Positions 63,961-64,000 of a stretch of 64,000 nucleotides of DNA are shown one piece after another; position 1 is the first letter of the stretch; each line of letters starts with the position of its first letter. The DNA is from Sepioteuthis lessoniana (Eukaryota > Mollusca > Cephalopoda > Myopsida > Loliginidae): the NCBI GenBank assembly GCA_963585895.1, contig OY757921.1, positions 52,825,669 through 52,889,668 on the forward strand, in the 5' to 3' direction. Made by a program: the position numbers and the translations under genes. The notes under the pieces were generated by a model that ran no database searches, was not told the origin of the DNA, and worked only from the letters and a program-made list of their open reading frames with translations.

Positions 63961-64000
63961 TACAAATACAGGTAGTACAAACGTGTTTATTCCTTTCTTC

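Overview
This is a eukaryotic, intron-rich, AT-rich window from an invertebrate, most likely a cephalopod mollusc of the octopus kind. I infer this from long (CA)n, (TA)n, (GA)n and (CT)n tracts, tRNA-derived SINEs with a tail rich in AAACC units, and a dense mix of old non-LTR, LTR, Penelope-like and mariner-like relics. No operon, CRISPR array or bacterial feature is present. The species call is an inference; no search was run.

The one host gene I can support runs on the minus strand through almost the whole window (about 60396 down to 8448) and is open at both ends. Seventeen exons are recognisable, and every splice phase fits the next one. In transcript order they encode: C8, TIL, a cysteine-rich linker, WSC (two exons), EGF, VWD (two exons), C8, TIL, cysteine-rich linker, then three WSC domains (two exons each). 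This is a secreted or extracellular adhesive protein of the zonadhesin / IgGFc-binding / mucin-type VWD class, with WSC (putative carbohydrate-binding) domains closing each VWD-C8-TIL module. The 17 exons sum to 2960 nt (about 986 codons). The signal peptide, the first VWD and the C-terminus are not visible here.

Region by region: 1-8.4 kb is AT-rich sequence with a possible LTR/primer-site relic (3.5-4.1 kb), a decayed minisatellite (5.2-5.5 kb) and a composite SINE-like repeat (7.3-7.7 kb). 8.4-18.2 kb holds three WSC domains; about 4.6 kb is present as two nearly identical tandem copies that look like the product of a recent unequal crossover between older WSC copies. 18.2-23.5 kb holds the linker, TIL and C8 exons, with an LTR-like block between. 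23.5-38.3 kb is a single intron of about 14.8 kb filled with a non-LTR tail fragment, two head-to-tail Tx1/L1-type LINE copies and a Gypsy-type fossil, nearly all antisense to the host gene. 38.3-43.6 kb holds the VWD and EGF exons, a long perfect-looking hairpin and a Penelope-like relic with inverted arms that each carry hammerhead-ribozyme core motifs. 43.6-54.1 kb is an intron with a composite repeat and an R2-like LINE split by a Gypsy-type fossil that has short LTRs and a 5-bp target duplication. 54.1-60.4 kb holds the upstream WSC, linker, TIL and C8 exons. 60.4-64 kb contains a deleted mariner, a SINE and a LINE endonuclease/RT relic.

Most long open frames on the plus strand are transposon remains. 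The best candidates for new biology are the VWD-C8-TIL-WSC architecture and its recently expanded WSC array, the inverted hammerhead arms, the 56-nt-arm hairpin, and the composite SINE carrying its own ~80-bp repeat array.
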